Assembly (NCBI GenBank): GCA_033239005.1
Contig: BSQZ01000009.1
Span: 6,489,252-6,553,251 of the forward strand
Origin: Lamellibrachia satsuma
Taxonomy: Eukaryota > Annelida > Polychaeta > Sabellida > Siboglinidae
Length of the DNA: 64,000 bases
Direction: 5' to 3'
The notes beneath the pieces were generated by a model. That model saw nothing but the letters and a program-made list of their open reading frames with translations. It did no database searches and was not told the DNA's origin. The translations under genes and the position numbers were made by a program. This document shows positions 52,290 through 62,809 of this stretch, in pieces; within the stretch, counting starts at the first letter, position 1, and every line of letters starts with the position of its first letter.

Positions 52290-53335
52290 GTCATCCACCA
52301 ACGGATCACTAGGTAAACTAACAAATATGACAAGTACAATGGTAAGGTTGTGTACATAGGCCTACATTTCGCGTTCCTGGTTCTTGCGTCATTAATAAAA
52401 AAATCTCCCTAATAAACCAGACTCACTTTGCTATTAATACGTTGACGTGATATGCCTACATACGCACTAAACGTATCAATGGGAGATGACAATCATTGCA
52501 GATTAGGGTTTCATGCCCGAGTAGTGTCGCTCGTTTTTAACACAGTCTTGATAAATGCACTGGGCGCATGTGAAGAAAACAAAGGTAAATGTTTAAAACG
52601 ACCGGAGTCAGACATTTTTTATTTTAAACTAGAGAAAGTTTAAAAATAGGTGTCATTGGATCGTTTTACTCATTTCCCGTCCATAGTCCTATACTTAAAG
52701 TGTATGTTTATGTAGTGAAAAAACTTAGCTAAATACCTACAAGGTGCACTCTTTATGTGCTAGATCATATAACAAATTATCCGGCGAGGGAATATATACT
52801 TGGGCTAGTGTTCGTCAGAATTGTGATCGTTCCAGCTTTGTTCGCCGGGACACAGGTTGTATCGCGGAACAGTTAACAAGCTCTGGTAGGCGGATATATT
52901 AATGATCGATTCTCCTGATGTTTCTAATACTGAATTGCTAATTTATATTCCATGTTCCAAACGACACTTGGGTCTTTTTTATTTAGTAACGAGAAGTGGT
53001 GGAGCAAGCTGCCTTTTCGAATAATAGCTATTTACTGATTATCTTATCTCAGTTTGTATTATGTATTATTTTTGAAGACGCCTGTTTAGCCGCTTCTGCT
53101 TCTTCGGGTAAGGTAATTTTAGTGTTCTGCACATATTTACAGACGTTTAATCTTCTTGTAATAATGTTGGTTTGATCGTTCATATCGCTACTATTATCAT
53201 ATTTTAGTTCTAGGATCCCATAGTTATTTACCGCTATGGCTCAGGACAGATGAAGGTGGCGTGCGATTGTCTCCTGTGTGAAGCCTTTGACGCAAGATGA
53301 TAGAAGAAGAAGTTCTGCATGACCCATCTCATATC
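52290..53335. other. 1-kb interval, nothing recognised
   Basis: No coding family, tandem array or inverted ends were noticed before the SINE at 53339. Confidence 0.45.
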
Positions 53336-53338
53336 TAG

Positions 53339-53635
53339 GGGGGCAGCCGTGGCCTAGTGGTTAAAGTGTTGGACACTGGGCATGGTTCGTTTTCGAAGCT
53401 TAGGCAATTTTGTTTACCCTACTTTGCCTCAGTCTACTCAGCTGCAAATGAGTACAAACACTGTTTGGAAGGTACCTGCGATGGACTAGTGTCCCGTCCA
53501 GGAGAGTCAGTATAGCTGCACTCTGAGTTGCTTCGCACTACAGAAACCAGGTTTAAGCACTGGCCATATAAGCCTTCATGGCTTCCTAAGGCGTAATGCC
53601 TGGGGGATGACTTTACCTTTTACCTTTACCATCTC
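53339..53635 (+). mobile_element. tRNA-derived SINE, near full length
   Basis: The head contains a good A box (gtggcctagtggttaaag) and a B-box-like ggttcgttttc, as in Pol III-transcribed SINEs. A central domain with tgcgatggactagtgtcccg and tccaggagagtc resembles the conserved core found in several animal SINE families. The tail is (cctttta)n-like, ending near 53632. It shows no coding capacity and depends on LINE machinery for movement. Confidence 0.8.
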
Positions 53636-54002
53636 ATATCTGAATTGTTCACTGCAGATAATGAGAGTCATCATCTGGTGACATGCAGAGAACAATCACA
53701 GTAATGGTTCACTTTATTTCAGAATGCTTGTGTATCTTGAAAGACACAGATAGAGAAATACGTCGAGACAGAGTTTGAAGTTAACCTTTGTCAGAGTATC
53801 CGAAATACGTGTGTCGTGTTGTGTACCGGGGAAAACAAGCCTGGTACAATGGACTCATTTGTATCTGGATGTACGCGATTGACTCATTTGTGTATGGATG
53901 TACGCAATTGACTCATTTGTACCTGGATGTACGCCATTGCAGAAACTGTTGATACTGGAATAGCATACTGATGACAATGTCACCACCCCAACCGTACAAT
54001 TA

Positions 54003-54690
54003 ATGGTTGGCTCAACTGTTCTCCGGGTTGGCTCAACCTTACTCAGGTTGCCTAAACCGTACTCAGGTTGGATCAAATGTACTCAGGTTGACTCAACCGT
54101 GCTCAAGGTTGTTTCAACTGTACCAGACTGGCTCAATCGTGCTCAATGTTGGATCTACCGTTCTCCGGTTGGCTCAAACGTACTCAGGATCGCTCATTCT
54201 TACTCAGTTTGGTTCAGTAGTATTCAGGTTGGCTTAACAGTACTTAGGTTGGCTAAACGGTACTCGGGTTGGGTTAACCGTACTTAGGTTGACTCAATCT
54301 TATTCAGGTTGATTCAACCATGATCAAAGTTGGCTCAATCGTACTCAAGTTGGATTAACCGTATGCAGATTGGATCAACAATACTCATGTTGACTCAACC
54401 GTATTCAGATTGACTCAACCGTGTTCAAGGTTGGGTCAACCGTTCTCGGGTTGGATCAACCGTACATAGGTTGGCTCAATCTACTCGTGTTTGATCAACC
54501 AAACACAGGGTGGCTCAACCGTACTCAGGTGGGCTCAACCGTACTCAAGTTGGATCAACAGTGGTCAAGGTTGGCTCAACCGTGGTCAAAATTGGCTCAA
54601 CCGTGGTCAAGGATGGATCAACCGTACTCAGGTGGGATTGTCCACAATCAGATTTGATCAACCATACTCAGGTTGATTCAACCGTGCTGC
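54003..54690. repeat. 20-bp minisatellite, about 34 diverged units
   Basis: Units of the form gttggctcaaccgtactcag vary at several positions (ggatc, aatcgt, gtgctcaa). The length of nearly 700 bp and unit-to-unit variation indicate an old array. Overlapping ORFs with Gln-Pro-Tyr-Ser-Gly-type repeats are by-products. Confidence 0.93.
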
Positions 54691-55092
54691 GTGTGACCAG
54701 GTGATCTAACAGGCGGTCAATAAGGATTCTAAAACAGTTGGAGGCATAAGTGGATTTACCCTCAGTCGCAATGATGTACGTCGATGGGTGCTGTCTTGTG
54801 AACGAGCAGCAATAGTTCGAGAGTGTGAGACAGTGGCCTGTACCATGCGTAGTCGATGAACTGGAAAGACCTTGATATCCCGGCTTGACGGAGGGAAGAG
54901 AGGGACGTCCACATAATCACTGGTTTCATCCTTTCGTTGATCAGACTGACTTCCTGAACATCAGCTCTGGTGTGGTTGCTTCCGGTGACATCGCCTCGGA
55001 CCTCCGAAGTGCTCGTCTGTCGTTCATTGCAAAACGATTCCTGTCAGATGAGAGCTATATCCATGAGCCGATTAAGAAACTCAATTTGAAAA

Positions 55093-55482
<390 letters not shown>

Positions 55483-55667
55483 TTCGATAAACCAGCAACA
55501 TTTTAATTGGTAAGTGCAATCTCAATCTGCCGTTTTTGACAATTATTTTTCTCAAAAACTATACAAACTATCAGGCTTTACGTTGAAGTGTAGTAGTATT
55601 TAATAACAAAATTATACGTTGAATATATCTTATGCAATGGGTTGTGAAGGAAGATTTTCACATTTGT
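55483..55667 (+). mobile_element. Dispersed repeat attached to (GT)n, copy 2
   Basis: Near-identical to 37687-37873 in the same orientation and the same relation to a (GT)n tract. The similarity stops at catttgt, where copy 1 runs into more GT and copy 2 into unique sequence. Confidence 0.85.
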
Positions 55668-55669
55668 AA

Positions 55670-56590
55670 TGATGAGTTCATGAATTGACTTAGGGCGGCG
55701 TCATTTCATGGTTGATCGATCGTTTATTGATGTCGTAATATAGATATGATAATGGTGGAGACAAATCCAACGAATCGTCATTTTTTAATTTATAACTGTT
55801 CAATCTCAATATATAGACTGTGTTCTCTCCCCACCCCTAATTTAGGGTCCATACTACGTACTCAGCACATCTGCCTTTTTCATGTCACGAAAAAACTGGC
55901 GAGTATCTCGTGGAGAACGTTTTATCCGTGATGCTACAAGATGAAGGCTATCCATTAATGTGAAGAACAGGTTGCCACCAGGGTTTTGGGGCAAAAATAA
56001 TTGTCTAGCCACATTTCTCATACTGGACGTTCGGCCTTGATGGTATCATAATTGTTTTCTACAAAATGTTTAATTTTCAAGATGTCGGACTGTGTTACAG
56101 CGCCGGGCCGCGCAGAGAACACGGTTTCGCCATTTAAAGCAATAGTAGTTCCATAGTTCACCGCTTTGTACGAACAGGTAAATGTCAACAATTGTGAAAG
56201 GCCCAATTATTACGATGGAAATCCGAAATATGTGTGCCATCTTAACGAGTAGTTATTCTGGTGCCACAAATTCATAGCACGATTATGAACCTGGGTCTTT
56301 AAACAATGGCTGAGGTCTAAAGGGTTAATTAATTGAAGCCCGAAGGCTCCAGTGGTCGGCGGGGCTAAGTTGGAACGCACAACAAAGCACTAACTGCACT
56401 TTTCGTGGTGGTCTGTGTAGGCTCTAGACAAAAGTATTTCGCGGATCCTTCATATAACGACATACAAGTAGTTTTATTAATAGTCAAGAGCACTGAAGTG
56501 ATCCTGATGGCTTCTCACCAGTCGAAACCTGTCATCCAGACCAATGCCTCTGGGCGAATACAGGAGTTAGCCTTCAGGAAATATTGGTAA
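55670..56590. other. Interval without recognised gene
   Basis: One minus-strand ORF (56206-56018) reads as plausible protein (GAVTQSDILKIKHFVENNYD) but I cannot assign it to a family. Nothing else was seen. Confidence 0.4.
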
Positions 56591-56595
56591 TAGAA

Positions 56596-56597
<2 letters not shown>

Positions 56598-56671
<74 letters not shown>

Positions 56672-56760
56672 TTCGTGCGTGCGTGTGTGTGTGTGTTTGT
56701 GTGCGTGCGTGCGTGCGTGCGTGCGTGCGTGTGTTCGTGCGTGCATTCGTACGTACGTGA
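56598..56760. repeat. (GT)n-(GTGC)n compound microsatellite
   Basis: About 45 bp of GT passes into gtgcgtgc units with tttgt and gttc interruptions, ending in gtacgtacgt. Confidence 0.92.
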
Positions 56761-56769
56761 GTATCTGCT

Positions 56770-57700
56770 TGCATGCCCTAGGCAGATGGGTTCTCATTAT
56801 CTCACGTTAATGAGAATTTAAGTAGTTAACTAAAACGGTTTAACTTTAATTTTTGGATAGCCAATGAGCAGTTGCTGGCCTTTACGAAGCAACACGTGTA
56901 AAGTGTATAGCTATAAACACATGGTATTTGATACAGTGACGACGACAGTGCAGGCGTGACGTACTACTTATTTATTTTATATACCCACATCGGAAATGGG
57001 CGGCCCGTTTGACTTGGACGATATTTAATATATTTTCAAAATTGTATACACGGTGCTTGGAACTCGATTAAATAATTAAATTATATTAATATAATCTCAT
57101 TTTATACGTTGTGTTTCAATGAATAAAAATGGGTCTAAAATAGTAAATTTTCCCCGGACCCCCGAAGTGTTCCAATTTCTCTAAAAACGCACCCCCCAAA
57201 AATCAACTGGTTTCCGCGAGTGTGTGTGTGTGTGCTTGCGTGCTTGCGTGCGTGATTGCGTGTGCGTGCGTGTTGTGTGTAATTCGATTTTTTACGATCA
57301 ATCTGTTTGTTCGTGACATATCGGTCAAGTATAGAATGCACAATATACGTGCTGACAAACATGCACGAATTTCGTTCCGATACAGCGTGTATGTAGACCC
57401 ATCAATGCAGCCTAAGTGTCCGAGACGGCTTGTCATAACAACACAAATGTTTCTACATGGGTTGCCATTGATGTTATCTGAACCTACGATTGTGAAGCAT
57501 ATCTTCCTCTGACCGCTTAGCCATGCAAGCCTGTGATATCGCTGCTGGGCAGATCCAAAACGTCAGGCTGGTACCGCCGACGACGATTTCTGACCTATTT
57601 ATCGTTATCCCTTGGAGCGAATCCACTTCGACGTTCGTTATAATCGCCACTCATCGTTACCACTGTATGGCGATTTCAATCGCCGAGACATTGAATGGGC
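56770..57700. other. Interval without recognised gene
   Basis: Apart from a short (gt)n/(gcgt)n stretch at 57218-57272, no repeat or coding family was seen. Confidence 0.4.
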
Positions 57701-57702
57701 AC

Positions 57703-57850
57703 GGGGGAGCGGTGGTCTAGTGGTCAGAACACCGGACTGTCAGTCCACCACTTTCGAAATTTGGGCAGTTTCGTTCACTCTACTCTACAGAGGCTGTATT
57801 TTGGAAGAGACACTCGAAGTCGTTGGTCCGTTCTATCTGGTGTATATGTC
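57703..57850 (+). mobile_element. SINE-like tRNA-related fragment
   Basis: A head with the A-box-like ggtggtctagtggtcagaac and a B-box-like ctttcgaaattt about 40 bp further is followed by ctctacagaggctgtatttt and no clear tail. It ends directly beside the 3' end of peptide gene 3. Confidence 0.5.
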
Positions 57851-57868
57851 AGGTTGTGAAAAGGGAGT

Positions 57869-60800
57869 CTACTTCTTCTCTTTAATGTTGGCGCATTTCT
57901 CTTGACATTTCTTTAGTTGTTTCTCGCACTGCCGCTTGTTGTAATCAGTTTGTATTCTCACAACAGGGCACTTACGCAGGCATCTAAAAAAGTTCTTATC
58001 GCATAAATATAAACACCGCTTGCGTAGTTGGCCAATATCACCAGCAGATCCACGTCGACATATGTGTACCAGTACAGAGAAGATCGCCAAAATCTGGAAA
58101 AAACAATAACCCTGTGAAGCAACGGCAGTTAGCATGGCTATCATGAATCGAGAAAACTGGGATACAGATTCAGCCACGTATGGGACTGCGTGGTTGCCAT
58201 GCCAACAGGCGAGCAGAAGAAGAACTAGTCGTCCCAGAATTCGTTCCCTGATGAAAGCTACCGACGGCAGCCGAAACGTTGAGTAAGTAAATCTACAAAT
58301 CCGATGAATATATTGCCCTGGGGTGGGGGTGGGCCTGTATTACTGGAGGCCTGGTGGGACAAAGGACCGCCCCACCTTTGCTACTTCTACTTTTGTCATT
58401 TAATAATTGTTTCTCAGTGAGCAACTTTGTATTGGCAACTAAGCGATATCTCATTTAATATACATGTATTGTATTTTATTTTTCTTGATGAGCATGTTTG
58501 TGCTAGCTGCCAAGCTACCTTTTCGTTGATTCATATTATTTTCTGTTGGTACAATTATTAAATGACCTTTACCAACAATCACACTTTGTGTGTTCCTGTA
58601 GCAAACGAGCTCAGGGTTCTGCCATTAAGCACCAGCAGGGTATAAATAGTGTATCTTACCAACAAAGCCACATCAGATATCATCTAAGTCTCAAGATTTT
58701 CCGGTCTCCCCGCGGGACGAAGATTGATTCGTGCACAGTTTGTTGGTGTAAATGGCTATACATTGTATGAGTTTGTAGCACTGTAATTACAACGCTGAGT
58801 TTGCCTATTTTAAGCATTTCACATAACCAGTAGCGCAACTGCGAGACACTTACTAAGATACAAGCACACTGTTCACCGTATGTTTATTTTCAAAATGTGC
58901 GTCAGTGGCGTCAGGCAGGTTTGCAAACAGGCGCTATGGAGGCCTGGCTGCCACATAAGACCGTCGTATCACAGCGACCAACACACCGATATAGAGGCAA
59001 AAGACAGTTTCAGCTATATGTTTTTCGCTCTACGTATCGTAAGTTCCGTAACTTATAGGTACTGACGTTTGTTGAATTTGACAGTCACATGTTATCCACA
59101 AGCTTCGCGCCGAGAAACGGATACGTGAATACTGCCAAAATGGCCTCCATTGGTGAATACTGCCAGAATGGCATCCATTGGTGAATACTGACATAATGGC
59201 CTCCATTAACTATTGGATTAGTTTACTCTTTATATGTTAAAGAATCTATTCAGGCTTATGAAATAAAACTAGAAGGGAAGCAGATTGCGATGAAGCTGGT
59301 TGGTGCAAAATTGTTTCAGGAAATTCAAAATTAACTATTGGATGAGTTTACCGAAGTCCAAACATAAACGAAGAGGACAACACAAAAATAAAACACGCTA
59401 TAAAGGAAGTTAGTAAAGGGGAATGTATTATAATGGGAGATTTTAACCATGGACACATACAATGGAATTCTCTAGAGAGCACAGGGAGTGAGGACCAACA
59501 ATTTATATTTTTAATCCAGGATAGCTTTCTTACTCAGCACGTGCTAGAACCAACCAGGGGAGAAAATGTATTAGATATAGTTTTGTCATCACAAAAAGAA
59601 TTAGTGGACAATGTAAAAATACTTGAACCATTGGGTAACAGTGACCATAATCAAATACATTTTGACATCAATGTAAAATCAGAAAGTAAAAATAAGAAAA
59701 CGTAAAAGAGAAACTTCCACAAAGATAACTACAAAGATATGAGGAAATAATTAGCAAAGCTAGATTGGAATAACATACTGATGAATCAGACCGCATTTGA
59801 ATGTTGGATACCATATCGTAAGAAGGATATATATACGCTTGAACGCATACAAAGGAGAGCAACTAAAATGATTCCAGAACTAAGAGATCTTAGTCATGAA
59901 GAACGCCTGAAAGAATGTGGTTTAACAACTCTAGAGACAAGGAGGTTAAGAGGAGATCAGATTGAAGTTTTTAAGATATTGAATGGGTATGAAAATATTG
60001 ATAGGAATGTGTTTTTCTCACTCAAAAAGGATAGGAGAAGTAGAGGACATGAGGTAAAATTAGTAAAGGATCAATGTAGATTGGACATCAGGAAGCACTC
60101 GTTCTCACAGAGGACAATAAATGAATGGAACAAATTGTCTACATATTATGTAACTGCTAGCAGCGTGAATATGTTTAAAAATAAGGTTGACACATATCTC
60201 AGGAGGGCGGGTTATAAGTAGATGAACATTGTTGGACTCTCGATCAGCCAATGGCTTCCTTGTCCACTTGCCATCTGGGCCTTTGGCTTGGATGGCAAAT
60301 CTTGTTAAATCTTGTCTTGTTAAATCATTGGTGAATACTGACAGAATGGCCTCCATTGGTGAATACTGCCAGAGTGGCCTCCATTGGTGAATACTGACAG
60401 AGTGGCCTCCATTGGTGAATACTGCCAGAATGGCCTCCATTGGTGAATACTGCCAGAATGGCCTCCATTGGTGAATATTGCCAGAATGGCCTGCATTGGT
60501 GAATACTGACAGAATGGCCTCCATTTGTGAATACGCTACTTGTCAGTTTGTAAACGTTATTTCAAAGAAGGTGTGCTTAAGTTTGACTTGCTATGTAATA
60601 TAGATATCTAAAAATAATTACAACATTGTTAAGGCCGATAAATACACTAGAGGGGCATGTGGCAGGGATCTCAATCTCAGTCCCACCAGTTTTGGGGGAC
60701 ACCTCCCACCAGATTTTAGAGTCAACCTCCCACCAATCCCGCAGCCCACCTATTTTTGATGCGAATCTCCCACATCCCACCAATTTTAAGACCAACATCC

Positions 60801-61489
60801 CACTTCCCTGCACGCTAGCACTTAATGGGCTCATTTATAGCTGAAACTGCATTACGGCTATGTATGACACAAGTTACATAGGCTTATAAGCTATACGTTA
60901 AGTATTGAGACAAGTTGGAAGCAAACAACTTATAGCTGAAACTGTCTACTGGTCTGTATCTACGCATACGTATTGACAACTTATAGCTGAAACTGTCTAC
61001 TGGTCTGTATTTCCGCATACGCGTTGACAACTTATAGCTGAAACTGTCTACTGGTCTGTATTTCCGCAAACGCATTGACAACTTATAGCTGAAACTGTCT
61101 ACTGGTCTGTATTTCCGCATACGCATTCATAACTTATAGCTGAAACAGTCTACTGGTCTGTATCTCCGCATACGTATTGACAACTTATAGCTGAAACTGT
61201 CTACTGGTCTGTAACTCAGCATACGTATTGACAACTTATAGCTGAAACTGCCTACTGGTCTGTATCTCCGCATACACATTCACACCCTTGTTCGTATTTT
61301 CATCTAAACACCCACACATAAACTGGAGTTGCACGAAGCACCCTTCATATTGTATATGTAAATAAACAAATACTAATTTGACCAGATTCTGAAGCCAGTG
61401 AAACTATATTTGGCCAATGAATATAGTTGTAAAACACTATTAACAGACAATAGTTAATGAAGCGTAATACTTACGATATAATATTTCAT
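57869..61489 (-). CDS. Secreted seven-cysteine peptide, copy 3 (two exons, 79 aa)
   Basis: Function unknown. Exon 2 is 58093-57869 (acceptor ttgttttttccag, stop TAG). It begins ILAIFSVLVHIC, the hydrophobic part of a signal peptide, and continues with seven mature cysteines at 32, 36, 43, 47, 61, 68 and 72, in exactly the family spacing x3, x6, x3, x13, x6, x3. Apart from the cysteines it is very diverged and strongly basic (many Lys and Arg), and it lacks the KRFG tail, ending NIKEKK. The proposed exon 1 is 61489-61475 (ATG plus KYYI) with donor gtaagtatt and a phase-0 join, like copy 1. The 3,381-bp intron contains a LINE and two minisatellites. Exon 2 is well supported and exon 1 is an inference. 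Unspliced, exon 2 is also open upstream to an ATG at 58177, but that reading would cross the conserved acceptor. Confidence 0.65.
59138..59212. repeat. 28-bp minisatellite, left part
   Basis: About three units of gcctccattggtgaatactg with ccagaatg or acataatg. The same array continues at 60333 beyond a LINE, so the insertion split one array. Confidence 0.85.
59213..60330 (+). mobile_element. CR1/Jockey-like LINE, internally deleted, inserted in a minisatellite
   Basis: A degraded N-terminal endonuclease part is followed by a clean endonuclease C-terminus (59433-59705; IIMGDFNHGHIQWNSLE, ENVLDIVLSS, NSDHNQIHF). The entire catalytic reverse transcriptase is deleted. The RT tail resumes at 59800 (YRKKDIYTLERIQRRATKMI through FKNKVDTYL, stop at 60219). 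The 3' end has gccaatggcttccttgtcca and tcttgttaaa repeats. It is the same family as 16.0 and 19.4 kb, and lies in the intron of peptide gene 3. Confidence 0.88.
60333..60530. repeat. 28-bp minisatellite, right part
   Basis: About seven units (gcctccattggtgaatactg plus ccagaatg or acagagtg) continue the array interrupted by the LINE at 59213-60330. Confidence 0.93.
60917..61285. repeat. 51-bp minisatellite, about seven units
   Basis: Units contain aacttatagctgaaactgtc, tactggtctgta and ccgcatacg. As 51 is 17 codons, the minus strand stays open with a 17-residue period (RKYRPVDSFSYKLS core) over several units (61126-60884). Confidence 0.92.
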
Positions 61490-61596
61490 TGTATTTAAGT
61501 AATCGTGTTCCCTTTTTCACTGCCAGAGGAGAGTCGTCTCTATGTACTTCACCTGATGGGTGAATTGTCGTCTATCTGGTGACGCGCAGGGGACCA

Positions 61597-61708
61597 ATAC
61601 TTAGGTTAAAACAAGTGTGTAGTGTGTAAATAAATGCAGGTGGATGTTCAAAATACTTAAGTTAAAACAAGTGTGTAGTGTGTAAATAAATGCAGTTGGA
61701 TGTTCAAA
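61597..61708. repeat. 56-bp tandem duplication
   Basis: atacttaggttaaaacaagt through ggatgttcaaa occurs twice (61597 and 61653) with two or three differences. Confidence 0.88.
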
Positions 61709-61709
61709 A

Positions 61710-62740
61710 CAAATAACTTCCTGTACAACATTAAGTATTACGGGGCAGCCGACATTTCTATCCGTTCTCGTTGGTTTTACCTTTATTACAGTTATGACGA
61801 TTTTGGTTTTAACTATCATGGCGGCTGCTTAATATTCGGATTCTCCAAAATATGCTGTTTGTAAATGTTATAGTTAATTTAAATATAGTTAATTATTTTG
61901 GAAGACTTAATAGCAGTGATGTACTGTATTAAAACAATGCGGAAATTGTAAAATATATCAGGTACTGATTATGGCCCTCCACACAATTCTGCCATTTGCA
62001 TTTATCAACAGCTGGATACCATTGGCCGGTCTGTCAAATCATTTGTTTAGATTAATGATGTATGTCACTATTTGTCCACCTCTAGCTTTGTGTCCTTCGA
62101 TTTTCCCTGAATGACGGGTTTTCAGTCTTACTGTTTCTCAATACATGTCACAAAAATTGTAATTTATTATCCTATGGGAAATGTGTTGTGTTCAATATAT
62201 ATGGCAGAGTATTCGTGTCATAAACGCGACGTTTTGACCGTAACACTTTTAGAGCCAATCACAGCTTTGCTTTTGACTGTGACCCTTTTAGAACCAATCA
62301 CAATCTTTTTTTTACCGTGACGCTTAAGAGGAGTGTGTTAATGTATTTGCATGGCGAAAGATCGGGTACCAGCGCGAAAAATACACACAGAGAATTCGCT
62401 AACCTATCTTTTCCGAAACAAATCTACTGTTTTTCGGAAGAGACAGTAAACAATCGCTTCTACCTGGTCCCTTCTACCTGGTCCCTTCTACCTGGCGTCT
62501 ATGCTAGGGGAAAATAAAAGATCACACACCTTGAAATGGATAAAAACTGTCGTGGACTGAGTCTTAGAAACAGAGTCAGAGTGGTGGTCTCTATCTCTAG
62601 CTCACTACGTACGCATGTATTTATGTATGGTGCGATCACACACACGCACACGCACGCACGCACGCACGCAAATATAATTTTATGTACAAAGGAGGGGTTG
62701 TACAATTTAATACAGCAGACTTAAACGCCGTGGTCTACCT
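61710..62740. other. Interval without recognised gene; two short tandem repeats
   Basis: A 39-bp unit is repeated at 62232 and 62271 and contains ccaatcaca in both copies. A 15-bp unit cttctacctggtccc is repeated about three times at 62457-62495. No coding family was seen. Confidence 0.5.
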
Positions 62741-62741
62741 T

Positions 62742-62806
62742 GTGGCCGGGTGGCGTAGCGCGCGTTGTTAGCGCTAGATGTCGGATCGAATCTATTTTTT
62801 TATCTT
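62742..62806 (+). mobile_element. tRNA-like fragment with T-run
   Basis: gggtggcgtagcgcgcgttg (A-box-like) and tcggatcgaatct (B-box-like) are followed by a run of seven T. The acceptor-stem pairing needed for a real tRNA is not evident, so this is more likely a SINE head or tRNA pseudogene. Confidence 0.4.
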
Positions 62807-62809
62807 TTA

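Noticed and set aside
54706..55090. Plus-strand readings with GGISGFTLSRNDVRRWVLSC, recalling a widespread repeat-encoded invertebrate protein
   Set aside because: The frame is broken and short, and the resemblance rests on memory of a motif; not enough for a feature.
56018..56206. Minus-strand ORF with GAVTQSDILKIKHFVENNYD
   Set aside because: Looks protein-like, but I could not place it in a family and saw no splice or promoter context.
62742..62806. Functional tRNA gene
   Set aside because: A and B boxes are only approximate and the acceptor stem and anticodon arm do not pair convincingly.
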